From Trematomus loennbergii (Eukaryota > Chordata > Actinopteri > Perciformes > Nototheniidae), in NCBI GenBank assembly GCA_012861695.1, contig JAAOOA010000376.1:186001-250000 (forward strand): a stretch of DNA of 64,000 nt. The letters are read 5' to 3'. How positions within the stretch are numbered: the stretch's first letter is position 1; each line of letters starts with the position of its first letter. The notes under the pieces were generated by a model. The model was not told where the DNA came from. It saw only the letters and a program-made list of their open reading frames with translations, and ran no database searches. Made by a program: the position numbers and the translations under genes. Positions 45,500 to 58,490 of this stretch are shown piece after piece.

Positions 45500-46600
45500 T
45501 TTTTAGTAGTATTGTGCATTGCCCAGGTAAAAACTGAATTCATATGAGCTTGCTAGCTTATGTTAACAAAAGCTGCAATTAAACTAAACCTACTAACCAG
45601 CATTAGCTAATGTTTTCAGAGAATAAACTGGCTAGTAACGCTTCACCCACAAAGGGAAACATCCTGCCATCTTGTAGCACATATTAAATATCATCAGTCA
45701 GTCAGTTATTAGTAATCATGTCAAAATATAAAATACCCATCCATAAAGCCGCATTTGCTTAATTTCTTACACGTCTGAGTTTAAGATGTTTTTTTATTTT
45801 ACTTTTGATGGTATAGTGCAGTGCCCAGGTAAACATTGATTTAATATGACGTTACGTTAGCTACCTAGCTTATGTTAGCCAAAGATGCAATGAAAAAATC
45901 CTGCTAGCTAGTGCTAGCTAATGTTTTCAGAGAATAATTCTGCCTGAACCCACACTATCCACAACAAATGTTATCATGTTTTAAAAACCAGAAAAGAGGT
46001 CTATTAAAGCTACAAAGTCTAAGCCAAAAATCATATGATATGTTAAATGTTATAAATGTTAAAAGAAAAAATACAAATTCATAAGCTTCCCATTTTCTTC
46101 CTCGTCTGAGTTGTGGATGTTGTCATTTCTTTTAATCTTTTGAGGACTCAGTAGTTGATACAAAGGTTTAATGTTCATGTATGTTAGGGTCTTATGTAAC
46201 TGGGTGGTAGGCTATAGTGCAGTGCCCAGTTAAAAACTGAATAGATTAATATGACGTTACATTAGCTTGCTTACTTTAGCCATAGTACGAAAACATGCTA
46301 GCCTGTGTAACGTGAGTTATTGAGCTTCTAGCCGAACTCCACCTACAACAAATGTAATTATGTTTTACTAACAATAAGCGATTAAAAATACAATGTCTCT
46401 CTTTACATGCTTTCAGCAACTCAACTCTAAAAATAGGAATCGGTAGCAGAGTGATAATCTTGTCATCTTGGATCACGTAGTTAATCTCACTGTCAGTTAT
46501 CATTTGTAATGTAAAATAGACTGCAAATCCATGGGGCGTCATTTGCTTCATTCTTTTCCTCGTCTGCTGCTGATATAGCACTTCATGACAGAATCATTTT
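45500..46600. repeat. diverged tandem triplication, about 380-bp unit
   Basis: Three consecutive blocks share, in the same order, TGCAGTGCCCAGGTAAA-like, ATATGACGTTACRTTAGCT-like, GCTTATGTTAGCC-like, AATGTTTTCAGAGAATAA, CCACCTACAACAAATGT-like and TTTCTTCCTCGTCTG-like words. Block starts are near 45518, 45817 and 46213. They differ by many substitutions, so the duplication is old. Confidence 0.7.
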
Positions 46601-47613
46601 TAAAAGCTGCTGCTGAAATGATGGAATCTAAGAGATGGAGATGGTGTCATCGCTGCTTTAAATTGAAGATGTCTCCGTGATGCCTGATAAACTCCAACCT
46701 AAGGTAAGATAAGGTGTCTCAGCTCCTTCACAGCTTGGCTTTAATTACTCCTATAATCACATTAACTCTGAGCATGTGGATCCTCATCATCAGGTTGTCA
46801 GACACTTCTAAATTGGTTCGCCTGTTATCACTCTGTCAGACTGTTTGCACATGTAAACACAATTAAGTCAAACTAATTATAATTGCTGAATCCTCGGCTA
46901 CAAGCCAAAGACACTAGGGGATGAAGAATAGCCAGAGCCGTCTTTATTATGTTTTCAGCCACGGTAGAAAAATGGCATTAGTGAGTACTATTCATGGTCC
47001 AAGAAGATGAAGCCTAATGACTTTCGTGACCAATCTTTAGCAGGTTTAGTATTTATTTGTCGTGATATCTATGCATTTTAAAGTGGATTTGCATTGTGTT
47101 GACATGACTGAAAACTTTAAGGTGCGCCACCATCTAGTCAAAGTGTCACCTTCCCTGATACACATTGTAAAATCTACTAGATTAAGACATTCATACATCA
47201 TAACAGATATCTATATATGCATGCAGATTCAGGACAACATTTTGGTTTCAGTTTTTAGTTTGTATTCGGCAAATGGCTTTGGTTTTATATAGGTTAGCTT
47301 TGTGACTAGCAAGAGTCGGAAGGCATCAGCCTCAATGTAAATAATTTAGCTTCTAATTTAATCCATTCTTGCGTTTTAGGTTGCTGATCGAATTTTAAAC
47401 ACTACGTGGCGCAAGAAGAAGGAGGTCTTGGCCTGGATATCTCCTGGCTGCACTTAAACCCCTGAAATAGTGGCATCACAGGCTGGATCTTTGTCAGATA
47501 TCCAATGGTTTCGAGAAAGCCCAAATTGTGTCTCCCAATGTCTTTGGATTTTTCCTCTAGCTCCACCATGTGGCTGATTTTTAAATGTCCTCACAACTAT
47601 TGAGGAAATTCAA

Positions 47614-48124
47614 TTAAAGGTCCCCTATTATACTGTTTTTCATCAATATATTATAGGTCTCAGATATATACAAAACATGTCTCTGAAGTGTTTGGCTGGA
47701 ATACCAAACAGATCATTGCAGCATCCCATAATCCCCTCTGTTTCAGCCCTGTTTCAAAAGTGCTGATTCTCTGTCTGTTACTTTAGATGAAAATAAGGAG
47801 CCCCTCCCCACGCCCCTTCTGAGAGATATTTGGTTACAAAGAACACAATGGTGCTCTAGGAGGAGATTCAGGTGATGAGCTGGGGGGGGGGTTACCTTGG
47901 TTGGTGATTGGCTAATGGTTACACAAGCCAAAATCGTTATGACATCACAAAGTGGCCAAAATCTGATCAGCTCATTTTCAGACAGGTTTTTATATAAATG
48001 GATCAGGACAAAAAGAGAGAGAATCTTTTTCCTGAAACTGTCAGAGTCTCTTAACACAGAGGGGACACATGTTGATGTAGAAGAGACATGAAAAAGGGGA
48101 TTTTGCATAATAAGTCCCCTTTAA
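47614..48124. mobile_element. MITE, near twin of 22443-22960
   Basis: The ends are TTAAAGGTCCCCTATTATAC and, inverted, TTAAAGGGGACTTATTATGC. The body matches the other copy almost base for base (CAGATCATTGCAGCAT and GGGGGGGTTACCTTGGTTGG). Confidence 0.88.
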
Positions 48125-49600
48125 GTTTTAGATGTCATCATGTCCCCTTCAGAATAAGTAGTTATAACTTTGATGATCCCTAAACGTTCCTCTGCTGCCA
48201 TCATCAGGTCAACATTTGAGTGTCTCCAGTGCTTTGGATTAAACCAAAAACCTGCAAATCTTTAGTCGCCGTCCCCAACTCCAACCGAGTGCTGTGATGC
48301 AATGACATTTATCATGTTTTTTTTTAAGAAAGCACTGTTAGTTGTGTTTAACAGGTATATTTTTAGAGTCAGTCGCTGTCCGTAAAACTAAAACTGAGCG
48401 GAGGAAATCGATAGAAAACAGGAAGCTTCAAAAAGCTGTTTCTCTGTTCCACTGCCTGTTCATTTTTGACAATCATTCATAAACTCATAATATATTTACT
48501 GCTTTGATATAATTAATTATTAGATTATTTTTAAACAGTAGTATCTCGCTCATCAATCAATACTCATACATCATTAAGAAAAATAATTCAATTTTAATGC
48601 CTTCAAATACTGCCCCCCTTCTTTAGCTGTACTGCATATCCTGCAAGCATCTATAAAGGTCCTTTCTGTTGTAAAACCACAGCAATTAATTCATAAATAA
48701 GTAACATTTCCTCTGACAGTGGATATGATTTATATCCTTAATTTAGATCAGGAAGGCAAGTCAAGGACACAACTTAATACATTATCATGCAATATTATTA
48801 AGGCATTGATCTATCACCAAATACAAGCTGAATAATGTCACTTAAATGTGCATTAGTAAAACTCCCTGCAAGAAAAACCAAAGAAAGCATGTGTCGTCTT
48901 GCAAAAAAAAGAGCCCTTCATGAATGAATTATGAACTATAAATCCAAATGCTGATAGCAACTGTTCATTGGTGAGTTATCATGTTCTAGCAGGAAAATAA
49001 GAAATCATGAGCTGTACTTCATCTCGTATGAGCATTGAATATTTATGACTGCATCGGGCGATGAAAATTCTATGTTCAATTAGTCTTTATGGGGACTAAT
49101 CGATGCATCGAGCGCTGGTGGCAGCTGGATACATTTAGATAACAAACATCCTTTGGGGAATTCATTATCCAACAACATCACTATCAAATACCCATGATGC
49201 AATACAAGGTTTGGGAACTAAGAGAGATTAATTATCTTTCATGTTATATTAACATAGGGTTATAATAATTGAATTCCAGGTTATTAGAGTAAAACCAAAT
49301 GCTTTAACCTGACCGCCTTCTGCTGATGAAGCCTACAAAATGCTGCCACTAACAGAAGCCCAGAGGAAATGAGCCTGAGATGGATTGTAAAGAGGCTGGG
49401 GGCCTCTGTGTAGGCGGGGGTCATCATTGCATCATTAGGGACCCCTGGGAGTCTCCCAAACCCCTCAGGGGAATAGTAAAGGGAAGCAGGGCGATGTAAT
49501 TACATTTTCTGAACCAAAGCCTGACGCCAAGGTGGTGAGACGGGGAATTCCTCGAGCTGTGATGCTCATGTGGAAGCTGCCACAGCGCTTTGTAGATCAC
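48125..49600. other. intergenic, unrepeated; possible regulatory DNA
   Basis: No gene or repeat is seen. The stretch 48880-49160 has balanced composition with words such as GGCAGCTGGATAC, AATCGATGCATCG and CAATTAGTC, of the kind found in vertebrate conserved non-coding elements. Conservation cannot be judged from one sequence. Confidence 0.3.
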
Positions 49601-49602
49601 CA

Positions 49603-50178
49603 CCGCTAAGCTAAAGGTGGCTAATATTGGGCTATAAAGGAACTACAGCACGGTCACATGACTTCTCGTCATTACCGCTAAGCTAAAGGTGGCTAATGTT
49701 GGGCTATAAAGGAACTACAGCACGGTCACATGACTTCACGTCACCACCGCTAACCTAAAGGTGGCTAATGTTGGGCTATAAAGGAACTACAGCACGGTCA
49801 CATGACTTCACGTCACCACCGCTAAGCTAAAGGCGGCTAATGTTGGGCTATAAAGGAACTACAGCATGGTCACATGACTTCACGTCACCACCGCTAAGCT
49901 AAATGTGGCTAATGTTGGGCTATAAAGGAACTACAGCACGGTCACATGACTTCACGTCACCACCGCTAAGCTAAAGGTGGCTATTGTTGGGCTATAAAGG
50001 AACTACAGCACGGTCACATGACTTCACGTCACCACCGCTAAGCTAAAGGCGGCTATGTTGGGCTATAAAGGAACTACAGCATGGTCACATGACTTCACGT
50101 CACCACCGCTAAGCTAAAGGTGGCTTATGTTGGGCTATAAAGGAACTACAGTACGGTCACATGACTTCACATTACCAC
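49603..50178. repeat. 72-bp minisatellite, 8 copies
   Basis: The unit contains CCGCTAAGCTAAAGGTGGCT, AATGTTGGGCTATAAAGGAA, CTACAGCACGGTCACATGAC and TTCACGTCACCA. Unit starts are 49603, 49675, 49747, 49819, 49891, 49963, 50035 and 50106. Units 4 and 7 share two private variants (GGCGGCTA and ACAGCATGGTC), pointing to spread in three-unit blocks. Each unit holds an E-box-like GGTCACATGAC and a CTATAAAGG. Confidence 0.97.
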
Positions 50179-50199
50179 CTATAAGCGTTACATTAAAAG

Positions 50200-50770
50200 T
50201 ACTCACTCTGATCAATCGGAGACTTCTCATACGATTTTTTTGGAATATTTGAATGAGGGAAATTGAAGAGATCTTCGAGTTAAACGTATTATATGAACCA
50301 CAAAGGTTGATTTTAGGGAATGTACCTTCAAGAAGAATTGGAAAAGACAAGATGTATATGCTCAGAGTTCTGGGATTAATAGCCCATAAAATGATTATTG
50401 TAAACTGGCTTGAACCTCACCCCCCTACTTTGGACCAATGGACACAAAGACTTAAGGTTGTAACCTGTATGGAAAATGTAACAGCGAAACTACAACTCTA
50501 GATGGAAGTGTATTATAGAAATGGTCACCTGTTGTAAGGTATTTGACAAAGTGAATATATTGTACACCTCTAACTGGATTCTCTATATTTTTTATATTGC
50601 TTATGCTTTGTTGATAAATACTATTGTATGTACTTTTTGATTATATTATATATATCTTTTTTTGTATATAACAGTATGATATTGTATCTGTACCATGTTG
50701 TGTGAGACTCACTGTCAAGGAGCTTGTTCTAATACATGTAAAAAATGTCCTCTTCGGTTGCTGTAATAAA
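50200..50770 (+). pseudogene. LINE-1 ORF2 C-terminal remnant and 3' tail
   Basis: The frame 50253-50501 ends LIAHKMIIVNWLEPHPPTLD, QWTQRLKVV, MENVTAKLQL, stop. The order A..I..NW...PPT...W...L...ME..T is that of the C-terminus of L1/Tx1 reverse transcriptases. No 5' part is present. It is followed by AT-rich 3' UTR. Confidence 0.65.
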
Positions 50771-50884
50771 GCTGCAATAAAGCTTATTTTAATATTTTTA
50801 AACTTTCCTGTGTTTTAATTTACTGTATATGAATGGTTTATATATCAGATACTAATAATATATTTTTAAATATCAATCTGCAAG

Positions 50885-50957
50885 TACCCTATAATGGTAC
50901 CTAAGCACATTACTTGAGTAAATGTACTTACAGTAGTTACTTTCCACCACCACTGGA
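50885..50957. mobile_element. fragment of the 1244-1619 MITE family
   Basis: TTACTTGAGTAAATGTACTT followed by AGTTACTTTCCACCACCACT matches one terminus of that family. Confidence 0.65.
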
Positions 50958-51479
50958 CCTTAGTAAGCTAGAATTAGCTTCTAAGGTTACTCGATGTTTG
51001 TCTTTCAAATGAATCTCAGGGGCCACGAGCGGGAAACAGTCAACACAGGAGGAAACGTGATAGCTGATGTTGTTGTTATTTTCTGTTCTTAAAAGGTCAA
51101 ATTACTTCATTACCCAGAAAAAGAGAAACACAACACCAGCAGAGCGTCACTCTTTGCCCTAAATGTCCTCTTTGGACGGGTAATTGCTCGTTTTTCTTTG
51201 GGCTTCAATGTTCTCTGGTCTTTCAGTGCATTAAGTGCATCCATACATCTGTACTTATACTTCAAAAGTCATTAAAATGGTGGAGGATATCCTGCTGAAC
51301 AAACAGTGTAAGTATCCTAACACATGTGTTGACCACAGAGCTTTTGTTCTTCAATATTCCAAAAACCAATGAATAAATCCCATCATCTTTTTGTCAGAGG
51401 AACCATTGCAATGCTAACATCTGGGTTTCCCAACAAAAATACTTCCTCACTGCCCCACTGTATTGCATCCTACATGAGA

Positions 51480-52113
51480 TGAAGCCAATTTCTACGAAAA
51501 CCTTAAATACGTTAGATACGTCCCCTCCTGACCCAGAAAGCGATGCAACTTCTGGTCCAGGCTCTTGTCATCTCACGCCTAGACTACTGCAACTCCCTCC
51601 TGGCTGGTCTACCTGCATCTGCCATCCGACCTCTGCAGCTCATCCAGAATGCAGCGGCTCGGTTACGGTTAAACCATACACCCCAGCACGTGCACTCCGC
51701 TCGGCATCAGCCAAACGGCTCGCTGCACCCGCACTGCGAGGGGGACCCAAGTTCCCATCAGCAGAAACACGTGGGTTTGCTATCCTGGCTCCAAAATGGT
51801 GGAATGAGCTCCCCATTGACATCAGGACAGCAGAAAGCTTACACATCTTCCAGCACAGACTGAAAACTCATCTCTTTCGACTCCACTTCGAGCAATAAAA
51901 TTACTAACAAAGCACTTATATACTAATAAAGGACTGGCTTATCTAAAGCCAGTTGAGTAGCACTTTAAATGTTTTGGCTCTATGAAACCTGATGTACTTA
52001 TATGATTCTGTTTTCTTCAAGTTTGTATCTTCTTGGTCGAATGCACTTATTGTAAGTCGCTTTGGATAAAAGCGTCAGCTAAATGCAATGTAATGTAAAT
52101 GTAATGTAAAATA
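51480..52113 (+). pseudogene. L2-type LINE, 3' end with reverse-transcriptase C-terminus
   Basis: One frame reads ALVISRLDYCNSLLAGLPAS then LQLIQNAAARL, diagnostic of the L2/CR1 reverse-transcriptase thumb. A second overlapping frame gives the end TRGFAILAPKWWNELPIDIR, ESLHIFQHRLKTHLFRLHF. A deletion between the two fused the ends out of frame, so the copy is dead. The 3' tail at 52051-52110 (CGCTTTGGATAAAAGCGTC, then AATGTAATGTAA) matches the SINE at 62345-62545. Confidence 0.85.
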
Positions 52114-52119
52114 TGAAAT

Positions 52120-52967
52120 CATGTGAGGCTTAAAATTAGCTAAACTAACCTATCTCCTCCATTTTCTAGAAAATCCATCCTGCATCCTTTGCACTGAGAG
52201 CCCTTAATAAAATGACCATGTTATAAAAGAAAATAGGAGAACGGCAAAAGCAATGGGGGTCAGGAAGAGGGAACACAGCACAGGGAAGCCAGAAATGAAG
52301 TAGTCCTGAAATGTTTCTACAGAGGCTGTGCTGCTTCCAAACCAAATGGATCTCCAATGGCAACCTATCAGCTCTGTTATTAGGTGGGGAACACTCTGTC
52401 CCCCACAGCACAAATTGAAAATATTGAAAAACGATTCATCCCTTCTGCTTCGGAGGAAATCAGACAAAATACGAGGCTAAAATGTATAACGCACCCCATC
52501 ATTTAAGCCTCGTATTTTCTTGATTACCTTTCTGTTAGAGAATGTTGTGTGTGTTAGTATGTGTTGACGCTTTAAATCACGGTGGGATCTGCAGGGAGAA
52601 GCTGAGCCAACAAGCGTGATGCTAACTGAGGAGCAATTAGAGGAATGCCATCACCGCACGCCTGGCAATCTGCGCTAATTAGCAAAGCTTAGCTGGGTTT
52701 TCAATCCACAAGGACGCCGAGTGGAGCTAACAAAATATGCCACTCTCACCGAGGGCTGAACAGATGAATACATATTGTTGATTCACTTTCTCTCTCGTGA
52801 CCACGTCTTGAGGTTTTTCTCCTGAGAGAGGAAGATGAAATAACATTTTAGGCAGGTTCATTTTTGCATTTGCAAACACATGCTGCAACAATATGTGACA
52901 TAAGTGAAGCAGCAAGCTTATTATTGTGCAACAGTGCAATGTGACATGGTAGTTACAGTATATTATT
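52120..52967. other. intergenic, possible regulatory DNA at 52560-52720
   Basis: No gene is seen. The 52560-52720 stretch (AGGAGCAATTAGAGGAATGC, TGCGCTAATTAGCAAAGC) contains paired homeodomain-type TAATTA/CAATTA sites in balanced sequence, as in many developmental enhancers. This is inference only. Confidence 0.3.
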
Positions 52968-53025
52968 AATAAACTATATTTATAAAGCCACTTTCAGAAC
53001 CTCGTTTCAAAGTGCTTTACATTGC
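52968..53025. mobile_element. short retroposon remnant
   Basis: ATATTTATAAAGCCACTTTC and CAAAGTGCTTTACATTG match the end of fish SINEs. Confidence 0.4.
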
Positions 53026-53058
53026 CTTTAACAGCCTCCGACACAAACGAATGCCGTG

Positions 53059-53211
53059 CTTCCCTAAGCGTCAAATACCGACGCCGATGGGAATACATTG
53101 CAATCAGTTGAAAGCTCTTTGCGTCCGTTTATGAAGCTGAAGGAGCCTCGGCGCGCCACAACTGGACGCCACGGGACCCTGACCAAGCGTCGCTCCTGGA
53201 CGCTTAGGGAG
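53059..53211. mobile_element. small TIR element (CTTCCCTAAGCGTC ends)
   Basis: CTTCCCTAAGCGTC at the left and GACGCTTAGGGAG at the right are inverted. GACGCC and GGCGCGCC occur inside. The 153-bp, GC-rich island is probably a MITE. Confidence 0.6.
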
Positions 53212-54532
53212 TGAGAGTGTGTTGTTACATGATAAAAATGGCTATGATACGAGCAATTTCAAACGTTTTAAAGGTATGGACCAAAGGAGCTGATCTTTGC
53301 TTTTTTTTTTTTTCTGACATGATTATGTGTTTCCCAGTCTACAGAAGATAGGGATTCATTTCTCCAGCTCTTATCATTGGCCGCCACTGAGATTTATGTT
53401 GGGTGAAACAGACCACACAGTTTCTTTAAAGCGGAGGTGTTCTCATATTCATAACGCAACCCAACAGAGACCTTTACGGATGAAGTTCAGTCAGACAACT
53501 CACGTGTTTCTTTAACATGTTTATTAGAAGCAGCATATAGTTGAGTTTGGCGTCTAGGCTCGGGCCTCATCACTCCACAGATATACATAGCACGATGAGT
53601 GATGATTAAATAACTAACCCCCAGAGCCTACAGGTGGAAGCTGGGGTGGAAGCTGGGGTGGTGGTGGGGCAGGCAAGCAGCAGCGACGTGGAAGTAGCTG
53701 CAGCTATAGCAGCAGCAAGCAATGCATGGAGAGATATCTGGCAGGTTCAATAGAGCGGCATATTAAGGAGACTCTGTTTGGTTGGTTGTAGAGTGGCAAG
53801 GGGCGTTATGTATGAATGCAGCATAAGTGCTCGAGTTGACTGCCTGAACTAGCTCGCAGGCTTCGCCCCATTTATGGAAAAATAAAAACCGGCTGATTGG
53901 TTGTTGTGGAACGGTGTATAGAAAGCTGTGTCTGTCTGCCTCAGGAAATTGACTTTTTTGTATCTCTTGTTGTTTTTATCAACCTGTATGTGTCTCTAAT
54001 ATCACAGCTGTTCCTGAAAGACAGTCTGAGCTCCTCGCTGATAACAAAGTCTGTCAGAACAGCTAAATGAGCTGCAGAGGTTCATATCAGGAGACTCAGC
54101 TCCGAAATCACTGCAAAGCTATTTATCAGAGAAGTTGACTCTGCATTGCTAAAGATTAAAAGTGTTTTTGAATACAGGCTAGATTTTCATCTGAGTAATA
54201 CTTCAAGGAAATATCTCTAAGATTACATGTCTGATATATTGATGAAAGAGGTAATAACATGTCGATTTAGCGTATGGCACACCTGCAATTAGTGCTTATC
54301 TGCAAAGATGCCCAAAATAAAGTCAAAATATATATGTTTGAGATTAAGGAACATGTATGTATGGGAACCTAACAAAAACAAAGTTGAAACCGTAACAAGG
54401 GTTAATGTAATTGTTCCAACACCGCCCCCTGCCTATTGCTTTATTTACTTTTTGGCAAACACCTGTCGTTTCACTTACTTTTGCTGGTGACATCATGCAT
54501 ATATTTTTATATAAATATATATATACATAAAG

Positions 54533-54712
54533 GTGTTGGTGCATGTAAATGGTCTGCAAAGGCTAAGATACCAAAGTTCCCTCCAGAGGGAGTAACTGCA
54601 GCACAGGCAGGAAAATAAAGAGCTTTTTGAACACTAAAGCATGGAGACATGTCCCAGTAGAGACACTAAACACTAATATCAACCTGAAAATGAGCACAAT
54701 AGGGCCCCTTTA
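54533..54712. mobile_element. MITE fragment, 43291-44103 family
   Basis: GTTGGTGCATGTAAATGGTC at the left and AATAAAGAGCTTTTTGAACA inside match the 43.3-kb copy. It ends ATAGGGCCCCTTTAAT. Only one 57-bp-like unit is present, so this is the unexpanded form. Confidence 0.65.
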
Positions 54713-55612
54713 ATAACAAAAAAAGGATAAAAAACACTGTCTTCCATTGAAGATTGTAAATTGTCTGTAAAAAGCATTAAAACTGAAATGAGAACATTGC
54801 CTCCTCCCATCCAGAGTGCAGGGGCAGCACACTTTTCACTTGGTATCTCATATTATAACCCATTAACTGTTTTATTACCTTTGCCCTGTAACCCACATCT
54901 TTAAAAATATTCGAACCATCGATGAACTAATCTACAAAGTGCCCATTAACATTCAGCAGCCTCGTACACTTCACCTGAAATCGTTACAATCTTAAAGCCA
55001 CTGAGAGCACGGAGTGAAAGTGAAGTGGAATTTCATTTAAAGCCATTTCTACGAGAGAGAAAAGTGCCCTTTTATCTGGCATAGGAATATATATTATATA
55101 TATATTTGTTCTGTTTTCTGGAAAATGGAAATCACTATCTTTTATACTTCAATTCCACACTGTACTGTATTTCAAAAGGTCAGAACGCCTTTATTATACC
55201 TTTGCTCTTCCCCAATGTTGGTTTGTGAACCAGGAACATGAAAAGTTCTGAATAAAAGAGATAGATATACAAGTATGCAAGTATTCTGATTAAACAAACA
55301 AATCACACAAAAATGATAGGTACATTTTTTGTGTCTTATAAACAACTAAATCCGTATAAAAGTTGTTGATGCATTAAATATAATTTAACGCGTCTATGCC
55401 TGCTTTGCTTTAATTCCCAGCTAAAATTGTGTCTTTTTTGTGTTAAATGATGGCAAGTAAGAAAAGAAAAATCCCTATTTTTCAGGAGCACTGAGGCATT
55501 AAGAGGAAGAGGCTTTGGATTTACCCAATTAGCTTTCAGAAAATGAGCTTCCAAGTAAAAATGTCCATGCCTTGGTGCACAGTGATTCAAGACATTTACT
55601 GAACTCCTACAT

Positions 55613-55986
55613 TTAACCCTTACGTTGTGTTCGGGTCCCGTGACCCGTTTCAAGTTCAAATTATATAATAACTACGCTCAGTTTTTTTCTATCGGAGCAA
55701 GGCTTCATGATGTCCTCCACAACAGATATATAAACACTACAAAACAGATTTTGACAATTTTAGCCAAGTCTGAAGGTCTCTAAAAAAAGTGTATCATTTG
55801 GTGTTCGGGTCTGGGGAGACCCAGCAGAATTGTTTTGGGTGACTCGAGGTCAAATTTGGCCCAATCAAGATTCATCTTTGACTTTAGACTTTTTGTGTGT
55901 GTTTTGGACTGAGATAAATCATGGGTCAAAATTTACCCGCGAACACCATGAACGGTAACAGCTTTTGAACACAACACAAGGGTTAA
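55613..55986. mobile_element. piggyBac-type MITE with TTAA duplication
   Basis: The element runs from TTAACCCTTACGTTGTGTTC to GAACACAACACAAGGGTTAA. Both ends are exact TTAA with nearly perfect inverted repeats. The interior (GGGTCCCGTGACCCG, CCGCGAACACC) is non-coding. It is 374 bp long. Confidence 0.9.
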
Positions 55987-56249
55987 AAGCCCCCAAAGCA
56001 CCACATGTTGGTGTGGAGGCTCAGAAGCTGCGTCTGTAATGCTTTGAGGTCTATTTTCATTTATTTGACTAAATGGGAGTTGAGATAAATTCACAGTGAA
56101 GAGTCTGATTATGTGTGAAATCTGAAGCTGGTTTTACATTGTTCTTACGATCTCTAATTTACAGCATTATCATTTAAATGTAAACTCACCAGTGGTTGAT
56201 AATGGCTTTCAATCATGTAAAATACATATAACAATATATTATTATCCAA

Positions 56250-56295
56250 GTGATTTTAGCCTTTGCCGACCATTTACATGCACAAAAACCTGTGT
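56250..56295 (-). mobile_element. small fragment of the 43291-44103 MITE family
   Basis: TTAGCCTTTGCCGACCATTT followed by ACATGCACAAAAACC is the reverse complement of the left end of that family. Confidence 0.5.
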
Positions 56296-58490
56296 AACAA
56301 AAAGAGTAAATATGCTTGGGAAGGTTCTGATGAAAGAAAGTTGCATAATGTAGGATGCAGCTTTCTTTTGGAGCTTTACTTGAAAAAAGGGGTTCCACAT
56401 CAGGATATCTCGGCCTCTCCTGCTTTTATTTTATTATTCTACTCCCCCAACGTTATGGCAGTGCAATACTAAATTGCATTTCCTTGGAGAATAGGAGCAA
56501 AAGACAGTACGCCTGGATGAAAAATAAACTCAAACAGTATACAACAGTGCAGCTGATGGAGGTGTCTCAGCAGTGTCTCCTCATAGCGAGGGGTAAGGAA
56601 GAAAAAACCTACAAACAGTGATAACTTCTTCAACCTGAATTACATAGTGCAGTGAGCATACAAAGCTTAATGTCAGGCTGCTCTGCCCGAAACATCTTAC
56701 ATTATTCGCTATGAAAGAACTGAAGATGAAGAAATACAACCCAGGAAGAAACTAGCAAAATGCAACCATGAGAAATTACTTTCTGTCCAATTACTCATTA
56801 AGGTAGTGTTTATTTCCACGGGGGATTCCTCCTCGTCTGAAGTGGCAGGAGGATCCAGAAAGACCTAATGAAGCAGTGTGAGATTAGTTTGAGCAGAGAC
56901 TGGTATTACTCCTCGAGTGCCATCATGTCTGATGATCAATCTCCGCCGTGCTCTCATAAACTCTCAGGCTTTACAAAAAAATCTGTCTCAAGTCCCCCTG
57001 GTGCTCTTTATATCTGCTTGCATCATTGTTCCCTGCAGAATTGGATTTTAGAAGTGTAATATATAACTTTTTTGCTATCATAAATGTTCCCAGCAATTTT
57101 CAAACCTAGAGAAGTCGGTTATTTTATTTAAGTTAACGCTGTGTTTCATTCATGTCATGTAATGCATCGCATCTCCTTTTAGCATGCGTCCGTGCACTTC
57201 TTAGATCCTGATTGTATTTTCCTCTATATCAAAAAATGTAGTCTGCAGACGTCCAGATCTAAAGCTGTCAGAGAAACAAGCTAATCAAACGTTAGCGGTA
57301 GCGCTGATTGTAGCCCTCTTTGTTAGCCAAAAAGCATGAGAAAAACACATATTTTTTACATGAAACCACTGAATTCAGAGCTGGATATGTTTGTTTTTGA
57401 TGATAAAACTGTATTTAGTCGTCTTTAAGTCTCCATGATGCAATGTGCTAGCATGCTATCTTGAGCATTACAGTAAGCTAGCAAGTACAGCCTCAGTCCT
57501 ACAGATACGAGCATGGCTGAAGACTTTTGGAATTTCTCTTCTCTAAAACTATGCACATTTTTCAAAGAACAAGACAGAACACTTTATAAGCATGTTTCCA
57601 ATCTGTCAGTGTACATTTAAAGTAAATTATCTAGAAAACTACACATATGTCCGGTTTCGCTCACTTTCCATTTCCCAGCCTCCAACCTGCTGCATCTTAA
57701 CGCCTGTCTGTGGTCATGTGAGCTATTGTACTTATTTCTTCTCAGGATTACCCATCAGCCCTCTTCAATATGCTGAGGTAAGTATGTTTTAACCCGGCTT
57801 GTGGCGATGCATTGATCTGTTTGTCATTTGCATCCATCAGCTGTTTAAAGTCCACATCTGGAGGGAAATCTCACTTTGCAAAGGTAATAACACCTTTAGC
57901 CTAACAGGTTAATGAGAGGTTTAATGGAATACCTTGGAGGAAACTAAAAGGTATACCAGGCTGGAAATTAGGACGTTTCTAGTTTGTTCATGTCTATATT
58001 ATATTCTCTTCTTATTGTGTAGGTTGTGGGTCATGAATAAATCAAGACGCAGGTAAATCCAGAGTCTCTGGACAATCCTGTCTGCACACAAAACCTTCAA
58101 ATGTCACAATATATCTGTTGACCTTCTTTTTTACTCGAAGATCTTTAATATACTGGAGTATTTCCATTGTATGCTATCAATAATTAATCTCCACTACACC
58201 TCAGAGGAAAATGTTGAACTTTTCACTCTCCTATATGTATTGAACACTCATTTAAAAGTATTTATCTTACAAATAAAGACTAATGATTGCTGGATTGATA
58301 TAATGCAATACCAATCTACCCAGTATTTTGCAAAGTATCTTAAATTGGCTCTACATTGACAAGCTACAACATTAAAATGCCTTTACATGTTGTTGATGAA
58401 ACCAGTATATTATAGTATACATAACAATCAGTCTGTGAAAATTGCTCTCTTGCATGAGGTCATTTACATAATACTTCTACTTAAAGGTGG
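56296..58490. other. intergenic, possible regulatory DNA
   Basis: No gene is seen. The stretches 56770-57000 and 57795-57960 are unrepeated and compositionally balanced. The second has the octamer ATTTGCAT, then CCATCAGCTG and ACTTTGCAAAGG. They are candidates for conserved enhancers if cross-species alignment agrees. Confidence 0.3.

Noticed and set aside
49603..50178. CRISPR array
   Set aside because: The 72-bp repeats are head to tail without unique spacers, and the window is a vertebrate genome. It is a minisatellite.
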